From positions 1 to 41,677 of the forward strand of contig JAPLDP010000087.1 of assembly GCA_026391695.1 (NCBI GenBank): 41,677 nucleotides of DNA, given 5' to 3'. The position numbers and the translations under genes are program-made. The first letter of the stretch is position 1. Every line of letters begins with the position of its first letter. Below, one piece after another: positions 16,163 through 25,404 of this stretch. Origin of the DNA: Bacteroidota bacterium (GTDB taxonomy: Bacteria > Bacteroidota > Bacteroidia > Bacteroidales > JAGONC01). The notes under the pieces were generated by a model, which was not told the origin of the DNA, did no database searches, and saw nothing but the letters and a program-made list of their open reading frames with translations.

Positions 16163-17029
16163 ATGAAGTGGTGGATTATAGCAGGTTTGTTGGTTATCAT
16201 TGCCAGTTGTGGACCGCGGGAACATTCGGGTAATAAAAAGTCGCTAACTGTGAGCATATTACCTGAAAAGTATCTTATTGACCAAATTGCTAATGAAGAA
16301 TATACTGTCCATGTGATAATTCCTCCCGGAGCGAATCATGAAGCTTTTGATCCCACACCGAAACAAATACTGGAACTTGAGAATTCGGTTGCTTATTTCA
16401 AAATTGGCAACTTCGAATTTGAACGTGTTTTGACGGATAAAATTGGCTCAATAAGCCAGGCAATAAAAATTATCAATCTTTCCGAAGGTATTGATTTACT
16501 TACCGATAGAGATTCCTCTCAGGTATCTCCCGGTGAACAGGGCGCAGATCCCCATATCTGGCTGTCGCCAAAAGAGGTAAAAAGAATGGCTCTGACCATT
16601 TATCTTGCGTTGGAAGCAATTGATCCGCAACGGTCTGAAATGTATAAGAAAAATTATGAGCGACTGATCATAAGGTTAGACAGTGCTGACAACAAGCTAC
16701 AATCCATTTTTGAGCAGTGCCGGTTACATCGGTTTATCATTTACCACCCGGCACTTGGGTATCTGGCAAGAGACTATGGACTGGAGCAGATCGCCATCGA
16801 ACGTGAAGGGAAGAATCCAGCGCCAGCGTACCTCCGGCAAATCATTGACCTCGCTAAACAGGAACATATCCGCATGATACTCATTCAAAAGGAGTTTGAT
16901 ACTGATAATGCCCTGGCTGTGGCAAGGGAAATAAAAGGCACATTAGCCGTTATAGATCCAATGGCTTATGACTGGTTTTCAAATATGGAAGCCATTGTTA
17001 ATACGTTGAATAAAGCATTAAATCCGTGA
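16163..17029 (+). CDS. Zinc/manganese-type ABC transporter, substrate-binding lipoprotein
   Basis: The metal-binding component of a cluster A-I (ZnuA/TroA) importer. MKWWIIAGLLVIIASC is a lipoprotein signal. Candidate metal ligands are the histidines in PGANHEAFDPTP, GADPHIWLSP and FIIYHPALGYLA and the acidic residue in QKEFD. The long His-rich loop typical of many ZnuA proteins is absent. ATG 16163 is preferred, with AAGG directly upstream; the longer in-frame TTG start at 16100 would begin inside a repeat. The stop is six bases ahead of the ATPase gene. Zn or Mn specificity is open, and no Zur- or Fur-like operator is recognised. Confidence 0.88.
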   Translation: MKWWIIAGLLVIIASCGPREHSGNKKSLTVSILPEKYLIDQIANEEYTVHVIIPPGANHEAFDPTPKQILELENSVAYFKIGNFEFERVLTDKIGSISQAIKIINLSEGIDLLTDRDSSQVSPGEQGADPHIWLSPKEVKRMALTIYLALEAIDPQRSEMYKKNYERLIIRLDSADNKLQSIFEQCRLHRFIIYHPALGYLARDYGLEQIAIEREGKNPAPAYLRQIIDLAKQEHIRMILIQKEFDTDNALAVAREIKGTLAVIDPMAYDWFSNMEAIVNTLNKALNP

Positions 17030-17035
17030 TATAAC

Positions 17036-17788
17036 ATGAGCATGATTCTTGAACTCGAATCGGTAACTGCAGCTTATGGAAGTGAGGTCGTACTCAGGAA
17101 TGTTAACCTGACCATACGGGAAAAGGATTTCATTGGCATAATCGGGCCCAATGGAGGAGGTAAAACCACACTGCTTAAAATCATTTTGGGTGAGCTGCCA
17201 CCAGTATCAGGAAGAGTACTTTACAATCCTCAATATATAGCCAACCGGCAACATATTATAGGCTATCTGCCACAAAGACATCAGTTTGATAATAAGTTCC
17301 CCATAACAGTAATGGATGTTGTATTATCCGGATTACTCTCCAGGGATAAATTTTTCAGGCGTTTTACGAAAACTGAGCGGCAAAAAGCAATAGAATGGCT
17401 GGAATGGACAGGAATTGCAGGGTTAAAAGACAAAAATATTGGTCAGTTATCCGGAGGCCAGGCCCAACGGGTATTCCTTTGCCGATCACTCATTTCCGAA
17501 CCCATGCTTCTTCTCCTGGATGAACCTGATACATATGTAGATAACACGTTTGAGAGTGACCTTTACAGAATGCTGACAGAATTAAATACCCGGATGGCCA
17601 TTATTACCGTTTCGCACGACATCGGCACCATTGCCGCATACATTAAAACAATTGCCTGTGTAAACAGGACCTTGCATTACCATCCTTCCAACATCATCAC
17701 AGAAGAACAGCTGGCATCATATGATTGTCCTATTCAGATTATTTCGCATGGCAATATTCCTCATACCATTCTAAAAAAACATGATTGA
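17036..17788 (+). CDS. Zinc/manganese-type ABC transporter, ATP-binding protein
   Basis: A 250-residue ABC ATPase of the ZnuC/MntB type. Walker A is GPNGGGKTTLLK, Q-loop LPQRHQFD, signature IGQLSGGQAQRVFL, Walker B MLLLLDEPDTYVD and the switch histidine is in TVSHD. It is flanked by its own binding protein (six-base gap) and permease (two-base gap). The ATG at 17036 gives MSMILELESV; a second ATG two codons later is equally possible. Confidence 0.93.
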   Translation: MSMILELESVTAAYGSEVVLRNVNLTIREKDFIGIIGPNGGGKTTLLKIILGELPPVSGRVLYNPQYIANRQHIIGYLPQRHQFDNKFPITVMDVVLSGLLSRDKFFRRFTKTERQKAIEWLEWTGIAGLKDKNIGQLSGGQAQRVFLCRSLISEPMLLLLDEPDTYVDNTFESDLYRMLTELNTRMAIITVSHDIGTIAAYIKTIACVNRTLHYHPSNIITEEQLASYDCPIQIISHGNIPHTILKKHD

Positions 17789-17790
17789 CC

Positions 17791-18630
17791 ATGGAATCAC
17801 TGCTTGCACTTTTTCATTACCAGTTTTTTATAAATGCCATAGTGGCGGCTGTGCTGACGAGTATTTCCTGCGGTATCATCGGAACGTATATTGTGACCAG
17901 GCGAATGGTTTTCATCAGCGGAGGAATAACACATACATCATTCGGGGGTATCGGACTAGGTTATTTTCTCGGAATTAATCCAATGTTAGGTGCCGCCATT
18001 TTCAGTGTTTTCTCTGCCCTCGGCATTGAATATCTGGTTAGAAAAGTAAGAGTTCGTGAAGATTCCATGATAGCCATTTTCTGGTCATTCGGTATGGCAG
18101 TGGGTATCATCTTTATTTTTCTGACACCAGGTTATGTGCCAAATCTGATGAGTTACCTATTTGGCAGCATCCTCACCGTGTCGTACACGGATATATTTCT
18201 CCTGCTGCTGTTAAATGCCATTCTTATCCTCTTTTTTATTTTTTTTTACCACACGATCCTGTATATTGCTTTTGATGAAGAATTTGCCCGTACACGGCGG
18301 GTGCCAGTCGATCTGATCAAGTATATCCTGATGGGGCTGATTGCCCTGACCATCGTCTTCAATATACGCGTTGCCGGCATCATCCTGATCATTTCCCTTC
18401 TGACCATACCGCAAACAGTGGCCAATATGCTTTCGAACCGGTACAAAATGATCATGGTTTTATCGGTCATCATTGGATTTGCAGGAGCGTTCGCAGGATT
18501 AATCATCTCCTATTTTCTGAATATTCCATCAGGAGCGACTATTATATTTTCACTGGTCATCATTTTTATAATAATCAGGCTTTTCAGACTCATCCAGATC
18601 AGGAGTGATATCAGGAAAACGAATAAATAG
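17791..18630 (+). CDS. Zinc/manganese-type ABC transporter, permease
   Basis: A hydrophobic 279-residue protein of the ABC-3 family, with about eight membrane helices. The N-terminal segment SCGIIGTYIVTRRMVFISGGITHTSFGGIGLGYFLG and the central RVAGIILIISLLTIPQTVANML are typical. The start is ATG 17791, two bases after the ATPase stop; TTG at 17785 would overlap it. This gene ends the operon and converges with the minus-strand cyclase-like gene ten bases away. Confidence 0.92.
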   Translation: MESLLALFHYQFFINAIVAAVLTSISCGIIGTYIVTRRMVFISGGITHTSFGGIGLGYFLGINPMLGAAIFSVFSALGIEYLVRKVRVREDSMIAIFWSFGMAVGIIFIFLTPGYVPNLMSYLFGSILTVSYTDIFLLLLLNAILILFFIFFYHTILYIAFDEEFARTRRVPVDLIKYILMGLIALTIVFNIRVAGIILIISLLTIPQTVANMLSNRYKMIMVLSVIIGFAGAFAGLIISYFLNIPSGATIIFSLVIIFIIIRLFRLIQIRSDIRKTNK

Positions 18631-18640
18631 TGCCACAGGA

Positions 18641-19288
18641 TCATACATCGATCGTCCTGAATCCTGTGACATGAGGCACACCTTTGAAATCTTCAACATA
18701 TTTTTCCGATACCTTTTCAAGGCAGCCTGTTTTCGCAGGAAGCTTCAATTCCAGCAAGGCATTTTGAACCTGTGAGTAATATTTTTCACTCATCACGATC
18801 CTGTTTGCCTTTGCTTTCAGCATCAGGCGGGCTGAGAGGTCAACATCAATGCCATAATAGTCGTTGTAGTTTTCAAGGAAGGTGATGTTATAAACCTCGG
18901 TACAATAATGAATGGCCACCTTGGCTTGCAGGAAAAGATTATCGACCGGAAAATATTTAATATTATACAATGTGGCATAAATCTCCTCAAGGAGAGCATA
19001 ATAATTATTGCAGTTCTTGCGTATTTTGAGATCCTCATCGGGCACAAACAGCATCATCTCATCACCGATACCTTTTACAATATGGCTGGGAAATTCATTA
19101 AGAATGGAGATGAAGTTGAAGGTGTTATTCAGCCGTTTGCCCCAATCGCGGAGATCGGTCTGGTATTTAATATGTGTTGAATCGACAATATCGATAAATA
19201 TGCAGGTTCCCGGGCATTTGGGGATAGTTTCAAGATATTTTTCAATTTCTGTTGACCTTGGATCTCTATAGTGAATAAAGAATGTCAT
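18641..19288 (-). CDS. Adenylate/guanylate cyclase-like domain protein
   Basis: A 215-residue soluble protein that is essentially one class III cyclase-homology domain. Metal-site aspartates are Asp33 in CIFIDIVDSTH and Asp76 in VKGIGDEMMLF. The YYGIDVDLSARLMLKA segment corresponds to GDxVNxAARL, with Asp in place of the transition-state Asn and the Arg kept (Arg154). It may make a cyclic nucleotide or act only as a nucleotide-binding partner. ATG 19288 is preferred; a TTG at 19315 would add nine hydrophobic residues. It follows the STAS gene by 66 bases on the same strand, so I infer a single unit: HATPase, STAS, cyclase. Confidence 0.75.
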   Translation of the reverse strand: MTFFIHYRDPRSTEIEKYLETIPKCPGTCIFIDIVDSTHIKYQTDLRDWGKRLNNTFNFISILNEFPSHIVKGIGDEMMLFVPDEDLKIRKNCNNYYALLEEIYATLYNIKYFPVDNLFLQAKVAIHYCTEVYNITFLENYNDYYGIDVDLSARLMLKAKANRIVMSEKYYSQVQNALLELKLPAKTGCLEKVSEKYVEDFKGVPHVTGFRTIDV

Positions 19289-19354
19289 AAATACAAAATC
19301 GATGAAAGATATCAATCACATGACTCGACCAGGCAGATGCAGTATCAGGATGAT

Positions 19355-19693
19355 TTATGAGGAAAAGCTGCCAAGAGCTTCAGCCCTGCCGGGAAAAATT
19401 TCGAAAATACTTGTAAAACCAGATATTTCAAATATTTCGGCAATATTTTCCTGCAGACTGCATAACACAAACTTACCTTTAGCTGAAGCGATTTTCTTAA
19501 GTGCCATCAGCAATATCCTTAAACCTGAGCTGCTCACATAATCGAGCTTTGAACAATCGATAAGGATGTATACCACATTGTTATCTATCAGGTCTATAAT
19601 TTTTTTCTCAAGAACATTATAATTCGTGGTATCCAGCCGACCTACCAACTCAAGGATGGTCACATTATCATTTTTTGAATCGAGTATTTCCAT
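19355..19693 (-). CDS. STAS-domain anti-sigma factor antagonist
   Basis: A 112-residue SpoIIAA/RsbV-like STAS protein. The phosphorylation loop reads LDYVSSSGLRILL; by alignment to the DSSG loop of SpoIIAA/RsbV, Ser55 is the predicted phosphoacceptor. Such proteins bind and release an HATPase kinase of the RsbW type depending on phosphorylation. The probable kinase partner is encoded ten bases upstream, and a SpoIIE-type phosphatase lies 6 kb away on the other strand. Its final target is unknown. Confidence 0.9.
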   Translation of the reverse strand: MEILDSKNDNVTILELVGRLDTTNYNVLEKKIIDLIDNNVVYILIDCSKLDYVSSSGLRILLMALKKIASAKGKFVLCSLQENIAEIFEISGFTSIFEIFPGRAEALGSFSS

Positions 19694-19703
19694 ATAGCAA
19701 GAT

Positions 19704-20117
19704 TTATATTTTCTTAATTAAAGTAAGCACATTTTTCTTTTCATATCTCTGATATTCAACATTATCCACCAGTTTCCTCACAAAATGGATGCCCAGTCCG
19801 CCGATCTTTCTTTCTTCAATGGACTTATTCAGGTCATCAGGTTTATTTGAGAGTAAAGGATTGAATTCCACACCATCATCTTCAATCCTTATTCTGAGTA
19901 TATTATTATCAAGGTTAAATCCGATGGTTATCTTATGTTTATCCTTATCCCTGTACGCGTAAAATATAATGTTTGTTATCAATTCCTCAATAACAAGGTT
20001 AATGTTGAAAATGATTTTCGCTGACCAGTCCCATACTTCACCAAGAATTTCCAGTTCGCTTGTGATACGGCTGAGTTCTGACAATTCGTTGGTGATAATA
20101 ATCTCTTTCTCTTTCAT
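19704..20117 (-). CDS. RsbW/SpoIIAB-like HATPase (anti-sigma factor kinase)
   Basis: A 137-residue HATPase_c_2 protein. The N box is NLVIEELITNIIFYAY, the G1 box RIEDDGVEFNPL, and the G2 region KIGGLGIHFVRKLVDNVEY. These proteins phosphorylate STAS antagonists on serine and, when free, sequester a partner such as a sigma factor. ATG 20117 gives MKEKEIIITNELSEL; a TTG three codons earlier is less likely. It heads the minus-strand trio. No sigma-B-like gene is present nearby, so the sequestered partner may not be a sigma factor. Confidence 0.9.
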   Translation of the reverse strand: MKEKEIIITNELSELSRITSELEILGEVWDWSAKIIFNINLVIEELITNIIFYAYRDKDKHKITIGFNLDNNILRIRIEDDGVEFNPLLSNKPDDLNKSIEERKIGGLGIHFVRKLVDNVEYQRYEKKNVLTLIKKI

Positions 20118-20348
20118 TACAGGCAAATTTCAAAAGCCTGACATACTTTATCACTGTAAAAATAGAAAAATAATCCATTGTGCAAATCATAAATCTGATA
20201 AAGCAATTATTTATTGCACAATTATTCATTTAAAATTAAAGGATTCTTAACTTCCTGTTGTACCAATTATGGAAATAACTAAATTAGGGCAAATTTTTGC
20301 TGAAGAAATCTGTGAAAGCAGCTCATTATAACAGATGGGTACTATTTT

Positions 20349-22040
20349 ATGGAAAACTCTGATTCTGAAAACATTTCCGGGAAGAGTCAAATCAGGAAGA
20401 ATACATTGATCATTATTCTTGGAGGCATTAGTATTGTTTCCATTGTTTTGGTTATTATTTCATTCAGCCTGTCATATAAAGCGCAGGTGAGTGAAAAGGA
20501 AGCCGAGGGAAAAGAGCGGATTGCCATGCTGGAGGTTCGCAAAGCGGCCGATCAGCAGAAAGAAGCCCTGATACAGCGTAAGATATCAGAGCAACAACAG
20601 CAGATTGCGGAGCAGCAGAAGCTGATCACTGAGGAGCAGAGGCAATATGCTGTTGAGCAGCAAAATATTGCCTTAAAAGAGAAAAAAGAGGCACAGGTGC
20701 AACGGCAATTGGCTGAGGAGGCTGAGTCGCAGGCTATCATTGCCCGGGATGAGGCAGAACAGCAGCGGCAGGAGGCGATATCTCAAAAACATATTGCAGA
20801 TGAGCAGCGGATCAACGCTGAAAATTCAGAGCAGCATGCCAGGCGACTACGTCTTCTGGCTATCGCCCGATCGCTGGCTGTCCAATCATCAGAAATGGAG
20901 AAAAGCGTGCAGAGTGATCTGCCCGCCCTCCTTGCATTGCAGGCATATGTGTTCAATAAAGAAAACGAAGGAAAAGAAAACGATCCTGATATTTTCAGGG
21001 CTTTATCAGGAGTGGTAGATGATGAAATTGTTTTAAGAAATCAAAAAGATGAAATACGATCGGTTGTTGTTGACCACAACGGACACATGCTGGTTTCATG
21101 CAGTCTCGATGGAACTGTTGACATCTGGGATCTCACCAGTCCGAACATTACTCCTGTCAGTCTTACTACTGATAAATACGGGGAAACTGGGTTCAGGACA
21201 CTTGCCTTGAACCGGCAGGGTAATTTGCTGGCCGGAGGTACGATGGAAGGAGCTGTTCTTGTATGGAATCTGAACGCAGCAGGTTATCCCTTTCGCGTTC
21301 TTGAAGGTCAGGGAGGCATCATTTATGATCTGAGTTTTCATCCGGACGGCAAAAACCTTGCGGTGGCCTGTTCCGACGGCAATATTCGGATATGGGATGT
21401 TTCACAACAACCCTCTTCATGGAAGAATATGCCTTCAGCAGGAGCAATTATAACGGCGGTATGTTTCAGCCCTGATGGGAAAAACCTCCTCTGGGCTACC
21501 AACCAGGGAAAAATCCTTATAAATGCTATAAACAGCGTGTCAACAGATACCAGGGAAATATCACCATCAGGCAATACAGTATATTGCTTGTCTTTCAGCC
21601 AGGATGGTTCATTTCTGGCAGCCGGACAGGCTGACGGACTGATAAAACTGTGGAACTTCAGGGAAAATGACATAAAACCTATCAACCTGATTGGCCATAG
21701 CTCCGGAGTCACCAGCCTTAATTTCAGCCAGGATGACCGATTTCTGTCCAGCTGCAGTTATGACGGAACGATTAGGATCTGGAATATAGCCCGGCCGGAA
21801 GATCAACCCATGATCATCGAAGATGATATCGGGTCATGGATATACAGCATCGTATTTACGCCTGATGGGAACAAACTGATCTCAGGAAACTCGGATAAAA
21901 CAATAAAGATCAGGACGATAAAAGCAGAACTGCTGGCACAAAAAATCTGTGAGATAGTGACAAGGAATATGAGCCATGAAGAGTGGGAAAAATATGTAGG
22001 AGCTGATATCGAATATAGGAAAACCTGTGAGGGAAAATAA
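20349..22040 (+). CDS. Membrane-anchored coiled-coil WD40 propeller protein
   Basis: A 563-residue protein with three parts. Residues about 17-40 are one membrane helix (TLIIILGGISIVSIVLVIIS). Residues about 45-170 are a long Gln/Glu-rich coiled coil, followed by ARRLRLLAIARSLAVQS and DLPALLALQAYVFN, a linker often seen ahead of WD40 domains in signalling proteins. Residues about 225-545 carry seven WD-type blades with endings such as DGTVDIWDL, DGNIRIWDV, ADGLIKLWNF and DGTIRIWNI, enough for a closed propeller. There is no enzymatic domain. It precedes a sensor kinase on the same strand and may be a sensory or scaffold partner; this is inference. Confidence 0.85.
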   Translation: MENSDSENISGKSQIRKNTLIIILGGISIVSIVLVIISFSLSYKAQVSEKEAEGKERIAMLEVRKAADQQKEALIQRKISEQQQQIAEQQKLITEEQRQYAVEQQNIALKEKKEAQVQRQLAEEAESQAIIARDEAEQQRQEAISQKHIADEQRINAENSEQHARRLRLLAIARSLAVQSSEMEKSVQSDLPALLALQAYVFNKENEGKENDPDIFRALSGVVDDEIVLRNQKDEIRSVVVDHNGHMLVSCSLDGTVDIWDLTSPNITPVSLTTDKYGETGFRTLALNRQGNLLAGGTMEGAVLVWNLNAAGYPFRVLEGQGGIIYDLSFHPDGKNLAVACSDGNIRIWDVSQQPSSWKNMPSAGAIITAVCFSPDGKNLLWATNQGKILINAINSVSTDTREISPSGNTVYCLSFSQDGSFLAAGQADGLIKLWNFRENDIKPINLIGHSSGVTSLNFSQDDRFLSSCSYDGTIRIWNIARPEDQPMIIEDDIGSWIYSIVFTPDGNKLISGNSDKTIKIRTIKAELLAQKICEIVTRNMSHEEWEKYVGADIEYRKTCEGK

Positions 22041-22057
22041 TAAATGGTAAATGATAG

Positions 22058-22087
22058 TCATAAATTGTCATGAATGGTCATTCATAG
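22058..22087. repeat. Degenerate 10-bp tandem repeat at the WD40/kinase junction
   Basis: Three units with the pattern TCATnAATnG (TCATAAATTG, TCATGAATGG, TCATTCATAG), perhaps preceded by a weaker fourth. It covers an ATG at 22074 in frame with the kinase gene, which is why the later ATG at 22098 is preferred. Confidence 0.5.
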
Positions 22088-22097
22088 TTTACAGGTA

Positions 22098-25000
22098 ATG
22101 AGATACGGGAAAAAGAGAAGCTTTATTGTTACGCTGTTCATCATTCTGTTGTCGTTGACGGTTCATGGACAGGTCATAGTGAACAGTGAGCAGGGTTATC
22201 CCTTTATCAGGTATTTCAGTGCGGACGAGTATAATGCCCACACGCAGAATTTCGATATAGTTCAGGATAACCGTGGTGTAATCTATGTGGCGAATTTTGC
22301 GGGTGTCATGGAGTACGATGGTGAAAACTGGCGACTTATTCCGACAAAACAGATTACAAAAGTCACTTCGCTGGCTGTGGATACCTCCGGTAAGATATAT
22401 GTGGGCGCCAGAGGAGAGATCGGTTATCTGGAACCTGCCAGGAATGGCAGCATGGAATTTATCAGTTTAAATAAACTCATTAATCCTGATCAGCTGAAAT
22501 TTCTTGATGTTATCAAAACGTTCGCTTCACCTGAGGGTATCTATTTTATAACCAGTCGAACGATATTTCTCCTGAAGGATAATGAAATTAAGACCTGGCA
22601 GATGGATAAAGAGATCCATTCTACATTTTATATTGATGGTGCTTTATACTATCAGCTGGTCAGGGGAGGCCTCTATTTCATCAAAAATGGTAAAACAACA
22701 GGTGTGAGCGGAATTGAGAATTTACCGGAGGCTACGCTCATCAATGCACTCTTGTCATATTATGAAGGGAGTTTATTGCTTGGTGCGGCTGACCAGGGAT
22801 TGTATCTCCTTGAAAATAATACGCTGAAAGACTTTCCGTCAGAAGCTGATCCCATTTTTAAAGAGAGCCAGATCACATGCGGTATAAGACTGAATGACGG
22901 TTGTATAGCATTTGGAACGGCAAGAAAGGGCATTGTCCTTCTTTATCCGGATGGCAGGATCAAAAAGGTCATCGACAAAAATGCAGGACTTCCGGATGAC
23001 AATGTCCAAAATCTGTTCATCGATAAAGAGAATACTCTCTGGTCGGCATTGAATAACGGGCTGGCACATCTGGACATTCCCTCTCCATTTTCCTTCTTTT
23101 CTGAATCGGCTGGTATCAGGGGCGGTGTCATAGATATCCTTCGGCAAAATAAAATTTTTTACGCAGCAACATACCAGGGTCTGTATTACTATGATGGGAA
23201 ACAGGATGTCTTCACATCTGTACCAGGTATAACCACGGCATGCTGGTCGATAGTACCTGTTGATAATGACTTGCTGGCAGCGACCAGCAAAGGTATTTTT
23301 CTTGTTCATGATTTTACAGCACGTTTAATTTCGCAAGGATTCTTCCTGAAGCTATGCAGATCCAGGTGGAAACCCTCAGTGATTTTTGCCGGCGAAACGG
23401 AAGGACTGCACATTCTGGAATTCAAAAACGGAATATGGACCGATAAAGGCAATGTCCCGGGAATAGACATGGAAATCAGGGAGATTGTCGAAGATGGAAT
23501 ACAAAATCTCTGGTTAAACAGTCCATTGGAAAATATAGTGCGATACGATCCTCTAACAGGAAAAACAGAAAAGTACGACACCTTATCCGGGCTTCCTGCC
23601 AGCTCAGGTAACCATCTCAACGAGCTGGATCCTGCGCCTGTAGTGAGCACACGGAATGGTCTGGTCAGTTATGACCCGGAATCAGACATTTTCAGATCGT
23701 TTATTCTTTTCCCGGGAGATAGCCTGTATAGCACGATCTGGCTCATGGATTTAGTAGAAAACAGCCATAGGGATCTTTGGACAACAACAGGTGACGAAAA
23801 GAATATCACTTTCCATTTAAGGAAGGGAGAAAAAGACTTCCGTCATCTTTTTCAGCCATTTCTCCCAGTAGCTGATTTTGTCACATGGGTAATTTATCCT
23901 GAAACTGACGGCATTTGCTGGTTTGGCGGACCACAAGGTCTTCTTCGTTATGATCCGTCAGTGGCCAGAGACTATAACCGGTCATACCTTACATTTATAA
24001 GAAAGACTGTCATTAAAAATGATTCAGTGATATTTGATGGTGCCTATTCAAACCCCAGCAGGCAAGTCATTGATGATCAGCCTGCTGATTTTATTCCACG
24101 GATAGATTATTCCGCTAATGCCATACGTTTTACATTTGCATCAGCAAGTTACCCTGTCAGAGGGAAAAATCAATACCAGTATTACCTGCAGGGTTTTGAT
24201 AAAACCTGGTCAGAATGGACATCCGAACTCCAGAAGGAATACACCAACCTTCGAAAAGGAGACTATGCTTTCCATGTACGATCAATAAACGTCTATGGAA
24301 AAGCAGGTGAAGAAGCCCGTTATTCCTTCTTTATCAGAACACCCTGGTTCCTGAAATGGTGGGGTTTTATGCTTTACCTGATCGTGCTCTGTGGCTTGAT
24401 TTACATTATCGTTGTGCTGCGTTCACGGCAGCTGATAAAAGAAAAGCAGCGGCTTGAAACAATTGTTAAAGAGAGGACCGATGATCTGCAAAAAACCCTG
24501 GATGATTTAAAGGAGACACAGGATCAGCTCATTCAATCTGAAAAACTGGCATCGTTGGGAAAACTGACTGCAGGCATCGCTCATGAGATCCAGAATCCAC
24601 TCAATTTTGTCAATAATTTCTCTGCACTTTCCATCGATCTTGCTGATGAGCTTAAATCAAGTCTCGAAAAGGAAAAGAATAATATCAGAGCTGAAACATT
24701 TGCCGATATGGGAGAAGTGATCGGCATGATCGAAGGGAATGTTCAGAAGATTAATGAGCATGGAAAAAGAGCCGACAGGATTGTCAAAGGTATGTTACAG
24801 CATTCCCGAGGTAAGTCCGGCGAATTCCAGGTGACCGACCTGAACCAGCTCATTGGAGAGTATGTTAATTTGGCATACCATGGCACCAGAGCCGAAAACA
24901 AAGAATTTAACACAACCTTTAAACTGGATTTCGATCCGCAGGTTGGTAGGGTAAAGGTTGTGCCTCAGGATTTCTCGCGGGTTATCCTGAATGTCGTGAA

Positions 25001-25316
25001 CAACTCTTGTTACGCAGTCTTCGAGAAGAGTCAAAAAATTCAGACCGGATATTCTCCGGAGATCAGCATCAGCACCAAACGCATCGATATGAACATTGTC
25101 ATAAAAATTAAAGATAATGGCACCGGTATCCCACAATCGGTCATCACTAAAATTTTTGAACCCTTTTTCACAACCAAACCAACGGGTAAAGGTACCGGTC
25201 TTGGATTGTCAATGAGTTATGATATCATCTCATCAATACACAGTGGAAAATTGGAGGTAAACTCGCAGGAAGGGGAATCGACAGAGTTTGTTATCACGAT
25301 TCCCGATAGGAGCTGA
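22098..25316 (+). CDS. Propeller-type sensor histidine kinase
   Basis: A 1072-residue membrane sensor. A signal peptide ([20 protein letters not shown]) leads an exported half built of two-component regulator propeller repeats (for example [19 protein letters not shown]). A Y_Y_Y-type beta domain follows ([18 protein letters not shown]), then one membrane helix at about 752-775 and a coiled coil. The kinase has H box [14 protein letters not shown] with phosphorylatable His829, N box [12 protein letters not shown]1 DNGTGIP and [16 protein letters not shown]. Unlike the hybrid kinases of polysaccharide loci it lacks REC and AraC domains; the receiver is in the next gene. ATG 22098 is chosen because the signal peptide follows directly. 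Confidence 0.93.
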   Translation: MRYGKKRSFIVTLFIILLSLTVHGQVIVNSEQGYPFIRYFSADEYNAHTQNFDIVQDNRGVIYVANFAGVMEYDGENWRLIPTKQITKVTSLAVDTSGKIYVGARGEIGYLEPARNGSMEFISLNKLINPDQLKFLDVIKTFASPEGIYFITSRTIFLLKDNEIKTWQMDKEIHSTFYIDGALYYQLVRGGLYFIKNGKTTGVSGIENLPEATLINALLSYYEGSLLLGAADQGLYLLENNTLKDFPSEADPIFKESQITCGIRLNDGCIAFGTARKGIVLLYPDGRIKKVIDKNAGLPDDNVQNLFIDKENTLWSALNNGLAHLDIPSPFSFFSESAGIRGGVIDILRQNKIFYAATYQGLYYYDGKQDVFTSVPGITTACWSIVPVDNDLLAATSKGIFLVHDFTARLISQGFFLKLCRSRWKPSVIFAGETEGLHILEFKNGIWTDKGNVPGIDMEIREIVEDGIQNLWLNSPLENIVRYDPLTGKTEKYDTLSGLPASSGNHLNELDPAPVVSTRNGLVSYDPESDIFRSFILFPGDSLYSTIWLMDLVENSHRDLWTTTGDEKNITFHLRKGEKDFRHLFQPFLPVADFVTWVIYPETDGICWFGGPQGLLRYDPSVARDYNRSYLTFIRKTVIKNDSVIFDGAYSNPSRQVIDDQPADFIPRIDYSANAIRFTFASASYPVRGKNQYQYYLQGFDKTWSEWTSELQKEYTNLRKGDYAFHVRSINVYGKAGEEARYSFFIRTPWFLKWWGFMLYLIVLCGLIYIIVVLRSRQLIKEKQRLETIVKERTDDLQKTLDDLKETQDQLIQSEKLASLGKLTAGIAHEIQNPLNFVNNFSALSIDLADELKSSLEKEKNNIRAETFADMGEVIGMIEGNVQKINEHGKRADRIVKGMLQHSRGKSGEFQVTDLNQLIGEYVNLAYHGTRAENKEFNTTFKLDFDPQVGRVKVVPQDFSRVILNVVNNSCYAVFEKSQKIQTGYSPEISISTKRIDMNIVIKIKDNGTGIPQSVITKIFEPFFTTKPTGKGTGLGLSMSYDIISSIHSGKLEVNSQEGESTEFVITIPDRS

Positions 25317-25404
25317 TAATGGGTTTGGATGAAGGAAAAGGTTGAAAGAAAATTATCTGTAATATAAGAGAAAAAATAAATATTAACAATTGAATCATAA
25401 GAAA

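Noticed and set aside
18634-18668. CACAGGAT/ATCCTGTG inverted repeat between convergent genes as a terminator
   Set aside because: The stem is 8 bp with a 19-base loop, has no U tract, and its right half is coding sequence of the cyclase-like gene.
15097-19288. Pycsar/CBASS-type antiphage defence
   Set aside because: The cyclase-like genes lack adjacent effector genes with nucleotide-sensing and membrane or nuclease domains; the neighbours are a metal importer and partner-switch proteins.
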